Made by a program: the position numbers and the translations under genes
Notes under the pieces: model-generated
Database searches by the model: none
Told to the model about the DNA's origin: nothing
Seen by the model: only the letters and a program-made list of their open reading frames with translations
In this document: one piece after another, positions 62,936 through 64,000 of the stretch
How positions within the stretch are numbered: the stretch's first letter is position 1
Layout of the letters: the number at the start of each line of letters is the position of its first letter
NCBI RefSeq assembly: GCF_031082405.1
Contig: NZ_JAVHJU010000036.1
Location: forward strand, 375,791 to 439,790
Length of the DNA stretch: 64,000 bases
DNA from: Amycolatopsis sp. A133
Lineage (GTDB): Bacteria; Actinomycetota; Actinomycetes; Mycobacteriales; Pseudonocardiaceae
Direction of reading: 5' to 3'

Positions 62936-63889
62936 CTACGGGCGGTAGCTCACGGGAGGACGTGGGCGTCGACACGCCGCCCGGTAAGCCGACCGCAGGT
63001 CCTCGATCACCCGGTCCGGCTCCTTGCGCAGGTCGATCGGCAACGTCTGCAGGAAGGTGATTCCCGCCGCGGTGTAGCGGGCGTTCCGAGCCAGGGTGTC
63101 GGAGTAGCCGTCCCCCTCGCCGTGCCATTTGCGCGAGTCGATCTCCCACGCGAACGCGATGTCGTCGCACCAGGCGTCCGGCTTGGCGATGAACCCGCCG
63201 CGCTCGTCGAAGACCCGGACGTTCCACTCGGCCGGTGGCAGCTCAGCGAGCTTCCAGATGTCCCAGGCTTCGGCTTCGGCAACCGATTCCGCGCCGCCGA
63301 GGATCGCCTGGAGGGCTCGACGAACCAGGGCTGATCCTCGTTGGCTTCCGAGCCGGAGTTCCTTGTCGAGCAGTTCCGGGGTGCAACGCCTGCGCTGTAC
63401 GGCCTCGGCGAGCAAGGCCTGCACGGTTTCGAAGTCCCGGATACGGCGTGCCGCATCGAGCGCGGCACGGTACACCGGTGCGACTGGGAGTCCGCCCCGC
63501 ATGACCGGGGCGGGCAGCCGGGTCGTACGTTCGACGACGACGAACCCGCTACTGGTGATCTCACGCTCATCCGGAACGAGGATGTGCACGTCGTCAGGCT
63601 CCGGGAACTCCCGGAGCCCGTGTCTTCGCAGTGCCCACAGCCCGGTGAGCATCGTGGAACGACCACCGCGGATCAGCGCTGCTTGCAAGCGCTGCTCGTC
63701 GGTCGGTTCGTTGGGATGCAACAAGATGATTCCCGGCAACAACCGTCGCCACGGGCCGCCGGGCAGGCAGCGGCGGTAGACGCTGCTACGGCGCATGCCG
63801 ATCTCTTCGAGTTCGGCGGTGCGCACGACATCCGGATTGTCTTTGTGGCCGGCAACGAGTGGGTGCCGCGCCCAGGTTCCTCTCTTCAC
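62936..63889 (-). CDS. DUF559-type / AbiEi-like protein of unknown function
   Basis: 317 aa, GTG start at 63887-63889. N-terminal winged-helix-like segment VVRTAELEEIGMRRSSVYRRC and the phrase RRLLPGIILL resemble AbiEi-type antitoxin N-termini. The C-terminal part (about 240-300) reads AWEIDSRKWHGEG, then RNARYTAAGITFLQTLP, as in DUF559/Vsr-like nuclease-fold proteins where the Asp in EIDS and the basic/His residues form the putative site. Such proteins are very numerous in actinomycetes; whether they are antitoxins, nucleases or inactive is unknown. No toxin partner is visible in the 111 nt to the window end, which show nothing recognisable. Confidence 0.72.
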   Translation of the reverse strand: MKRGTWARHPLVAGHKDNPDVVRTAELEEIGMRRSSVYRRCLPGGPWRRLLPGIILLHPNEPTDEQRLQAALIRGGRSTMLTGLWALRRHGLREFPEPDDVHILVPDEREITSSGFVVVERTTRLPAPVMRGGLPVAPVYRAALDAARRIRDFETVQALLAEAVQRRRCTPELLDKELRLGSQRGSALVRRALQAILGGAESVAEAEAWDIWKLAELPPAEWNVRVFDERGGFIAKPDAWCDDIAFAWEIDSRKWHGEGDGYSDTLARNARYTAAGITFLQTLPIDLRKEPDRVIEDLRSAYRAACRRPRPPVSYRP

Positions 63890-64000
63890 GCCTCAAGCAT
63901 CGGCACACTCGCCGACCGAAGGCCAGGCCCGGGCGTCGCGAGTGGCCCGTTCGCTACGTTTTTGGCCAGAAATCAGCCGTTCGTGTCCCCGCGGCTCAAG

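Noticed and set aside
1..64000. tRNA, rRNA, transposase, integrase or prophage genes
   Set aside because: None were recognised on either strand by motif reading; a tRNAscan/IS search would be the decisive check.

Overview
The window is very GC-rich, dense DNA with frequent GTG starts, short Shine-Dalgarno leaders and many TANNNT hexamers directly in front of start codons. Gene order and protein content point to an actinomycete of the Pseudonocardiales, most like Amycolatopsis (inference from gene content; no database was searched). The backbone is the conserved actinobacterial run valS - folC - DUF4233 - ndk - rne - rplU - rpmA - obgE - proB - nadD - rsfS - gpgP - octT - degV - comEA - comEC - holA - rpsT - lepA, the order known from Mycobacterium tuberculosis. 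Blocks of accessory genes are inserted at several points.

1-13 kb: 3' end of valS with a perfect 20-bp terminator, a reversed pair (secreted SGNH hydrolase, methyltransferase), folC-DUF4233, then an accessory block: SDR/TetR divergent pair with a long palindromic operator, alpha/beta hydrolase, a two-module Lrp regulator, a secreted penicillin/AHL-acylase family enzyme and a Tat-exported PhoD. 13-22 kb: ndk, a DinB-like protein, a large secreted phosphodiester glycosidase-metallophosphoesterase fusion behind a DasR-like site, a three-gene ABC exporter whose ATPase gene carries a frameshift, and a lipoprotein subtilase. 22-29 kb: rne with a long leader, rplU-rpmA, obgE-proB. 29-35 kb: minus-strand argS-PPOX-ABM operon, a metabolite:H+ symporter and a RecQ helicase fused to a phosphoribosyltransferase-like domain. 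35-45 kb: nadD-rsfS-gpgP-octT-degV-comEA-comEC, then thrC behind a SAM riboswitch, holA and rpsT. 45-51.6 kb: an EamA transporter behind a ykkC-family (probably guanidine-I) riboswitch, VOC protein, methyltransferase, lepA, Uma2 nuclease-fold protein, PH-like membrane protein, PPOX and HIT proteins. 51.7-64 kb: secreted GH20 hexosaminidase with a chitin-binding domain behind a consensus DasR operator, MarR, SnoaL-like protein, nitronate monooxygenase, APC transporter, hydrolase, quinone-oxidoreductase-like enzyme, a secreted RNase Sa-type RNase with its barstar inhibitor, a second two-module Lrp regulator next to an MFS exporter, and a DUF559-type protein.

Main points of interest: (i) two DasR-type operators, one perfect and one 11/12, in front of two secreted enzymes plausibly acting on N-acetylglucosamine compounds; (ii) a SAM riboswitch controlling threonine synthase; (iii) a ykkC-class riboswitch on an EamA transporter; (iv) a family of exactly 21-bp tandem repeats found in two separate convergent gene junctions, plus a related-looking degenerate array and a nested hairpin in two further convergent junctions; (v) at least fourteen genes whose promoter -10 lies 6-8 nt before the start codon, implying leaderless mRNAs. 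No tRNA, rRNA, CRISPR array, transposase or phage gene was seen.
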